Part shown: in pieces, positions 57,574 through 59,105 of the stretch | Numbering within the stretch: the first letter of the stretch is position 1 | Layout of the letters: the number at the start of each line of letters is the position of its first letter | NCBI GenBank assembly: GCA_009993885.1 | Contig: JAACSN010000004.1 | Location: 1 to 59,105 of the forward strand | DNA: 59,105 nt | Origin: Alphaproteobacteria bacterium | GTDB lineage: Bacteria; Pseudomonadota; Alphaproteobacteria; Caedimonadales; UBA9215 | Reading direction: 5' to 3' | Translations under genes and position numbers: made by a program | The notes under the pieces: model-generated | The model's input: only the letters and a program-made list of their open reading frames with translations | Databases searched by the model: none | What the model was told of the DNA's origin: nothing

Positions 57574-58292
57574 AATAACACCTCAATACTTATACTTTAA
57601 CAGTAACAACGAACTATTAATTAACAATTAATATATAATTACTTATATCTTTACTTAACTTCCCCTAATTCCTTCCGAGATTGCCGACGAGGGCTCGGTC
57701 GCTCCCATAACGGCACGTCTTACGGCCGTATAAATATTTGCCGCCCCCCTAACCTTGAAAGATGTCAATAGACATAGTAAGCCCCCCAAGGACTAACAAC
57801 TTCCTAGAAGGCACGTAAAATATAGTTTTTTGGTGGGGTGACGTTCACATTAGGCGTTTAAACTATTAGCACGTATAGCTTTTAAAACCATTAGATAAAA
57901 TACATGCCCCCATTTATGCCCCCACGTTATTTTTTTGATGGAAGCACAAAAAGGAGATAACAATATATTTTCAAATTCAGCTATCTCTATATAAACTTTT
58001 TTCCTATAGTTTATCTAAAATTTTTTTACAACAATTGAATAAAAAAAACTAATTATAAATATTTATTTATTATCTTTTTATTAATTAATAAAATGTATTA
58101 TGATATTGTATTTTCTTTTTTTAGAAAAAATTTTACCTTAAATATATGAAGCATCGAGAAAAAAATACGCACAATATAAACAAGCAAAATTTCTATACCG
58201 TAAACATTGGATTTAATAATATAGGGTAATATAATCCTAAGAAAATAAACAAAGATTTAGAAAATCTGAAAATTAGAAAGCGAGAGTTAAAA
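57574..58292. other. Long intergenic region, AT-rich, no gene seen
   Basis: About 700 bases. The first part (57660-57860) is less AT-rich and has small inverted repeats (for example TGTC-aata-GACA); the second is very AT-rich. ATGCCCCCA occurs twice at 57904 and 57916, 12 bases apart. I find no tRNA or ORF. Confidence 0.4.
57904..57924 (+). promoter_or_regulatory. ATGCCCCCA pair at 12-base spacing (possible arm sites)
   Basis: ATGCCCCCA at 57904-57912 and 57916-57924. The layout resembles integrase arm repeats at the tRNA-fMet element, but the sequence differs and no integrase is in view. Confidence 0.35.
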
Positions 58293-59105
58293 ATGGAAAA
58301 GGAGAATAGTTTTATAAAAGAATGTATTGAAAAATATAGATCAAGGCTTCTCGATACAAGTAAAAGAAACAACCTAATATCGTTCAATCATAGTGAACGT
58401 TCTCGCCAACACATACGTATTATTGATGAACTCCCCGATTTCCTCTATGGAAAATTTTTGGAGGGCAAGATTCTGACCTTTATGTCATTGCCTGAAGAAG
58501 ATCAAATCCCGCCTGACGAAAAAACACCTGTTTTTCTTAGAACTCTTGAGCAAGCTCAACTAACTGATGAGACTTATATTGAATCCATAAAGAATGTTAA
58601 CGAGGAAGAAGAAGGTGCACTGGATAATCTTAAGCAAATCGAGCGTGAACTGCGTAATAAAATCCGCGAAGAGTTAAAATTACCGGCATGGAAAGAGCAA
58701 AACAGCCTAACCAACGCTGAGGTTGCCAAAAAGCATCATCTTGATCCTAGCTACGAAATGCCGGATCCAACACCTGAAAATCAGGAAGATGCAGAACGGC
58801 ATACAGACAGATTCATCCAAACTCTTCTTAAACCTGAAGAAATGAACCGAAAATTGAGTGGCCTGAATTCCTATGTCCGAACGGATATTGAGGAGTCCGG
58901 CGTAAACACGCTTTATGCAGCGTTCGGCTTTTTGGAGTGGTATGATTCAGCCAATTCAGATAAAAAGTACATTTCACCGTTATTATTACTTCAGCTTGAA
59001 ATAGAGAAAAAGCAGTCACGTGAAGGATATAAATATTATATTGGGGCTACTGGAGAAGAGCCGGAAATTAATTTATCTCTTTCGGAACGTCTTAGTAATG
59101 ATTTC
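58293..59105 (+). CDS. DUF4011-type helicase, N-terminal part (cut by right edge)
   Basis: The frame runs from an ATG at 58293 (GAGAG upstream) to the right edge, 271 residues visible. The N-terminal motif SRLLDTSKRNNLISF is the hallmark of DUF4011 proteins. Later TDIEESGVNTLYAAFGFLEWYD and YISPLLLLQLEIEKK match the same domain. These are large proteins with a superfamily 1 helicase and often a Vsr-like nuclease; some relatives act against phages (Hhe-type). The helicase part lies outside the window, so architecture is unconfirmed. Confidence 0.8.
   Translation, partial: MEKENSFIKECIEKYRSRLLDTSKRNNLISFNHSERSRQHIRIIDELPDFLYGKFLEGKILTFMSLPEEDQIPPDEKTPVFLRTLEQAQLTDETYIESIKNVNEEEEGALDNLKQIERELRNKIREELKLPAWKEQNSLTNAEVAKKHHLDPSYEMPDPTPENQEDAERHTDRFIQTLLKPEEMNRKLSGLNSYVRTDIEESGVNTLYAAFGFLEWYDSANSDKKYISPLLLLQLEIEKKQSREGYKYYIGATGEEPEINLSLSERLSNDF

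Overview
The window looks like the chromosome of an alphaproteobacterium, most likely a host-associated or intracellular lineage near Holosporales or Rickettsiales. This is an inference from gene content: NtrY/NtrX, an ISC operon with two tandem cysteine desulfurases, IscX, an Rsm22-type methyltransferase, SlyX, ZnuBC, ThiBPQ behind a TPP riboswitch, and several unrecognised secreted proteins. No rRNA is present, so the lineage cannot be fixed from this window.

Layout. 1-5.5 kb: end of an unknown gene, then ntrX, ntrY, gloB and tRNA-Asp on the minus strand. 5.7-8.1 kb: a secreted protein and two zinc-binding unknowns. 8-11.4 kb: an atpC-lnt-metK run. 11.5-12 kb: a mazE-like antitoxin with only a stump of its toxin. 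12-21.6 kb: ligA, lpd, a DEAD-box helicase, gltA and gltX, with small secreted or membrane proteins between them. 21.6-28.6 kb: comEC, slyX, a candidate structured RNA, znuBC, a lipase-like hydrolase, a secreted unknown and an rlmB-type methyltransferase.

28.7-40.4 kb is an accessory region built on the initiator tRNA gene (tRNA-fMet, 40314-40390). A 49-bp exact copy of the tRNA 3' part at 30684-30732 and the one inside the tRNA gene bound a ~9.6-kb integrative element. Starting from the tRNA side it carries a tyrosine integrase, an unknown protein, an excisionase-like protein, a small unknown protein, a primase-polymerase, a RepA-like ATPase and a GGxGSGR-family protein. Its far end holds an outward cargo of a PIN nuclease (DUF4935 type) and a SoFic-like Fic protein. 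Repeats phased at 10-11 bp lie just inside both ends and look like integrase arm sites. A second, degraded tRNA copy at 28739-28777 suggests an older element in tandem, now reduced to an HD phosphohydrolase and a small ORF.

40.4-51 kb returns to core genes: a GST, trhO, then the iron-sulfur operon iscR-nifS-iscS-iscU-iscA-hscB-hscA-fdx-iscX, continuing into rsm22 and mnmA. These fit one programme: cluster assembly, a likely cluster-binding ribosome factor and a sulfur-dependent tRNA thiolase. 51-54.3 kb is the thiBPQ operon. 54.6-57 kb has an HD hydrolase and a two-part secreted protein, apparently frameshifted, that ends in a HicA-like domain. The last 2 kb has an IS630-like transposase stump and the start of a DUF4011-type helicase of the kind found in anti-phage loci, cut by the window edge.

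The strongest candidates for something new are the tRNA-fMet element with its PIN-Fic cargo, the secreted HicA-like protein, and the candidate RNAs near 24.1 kb and 54.4 kb.
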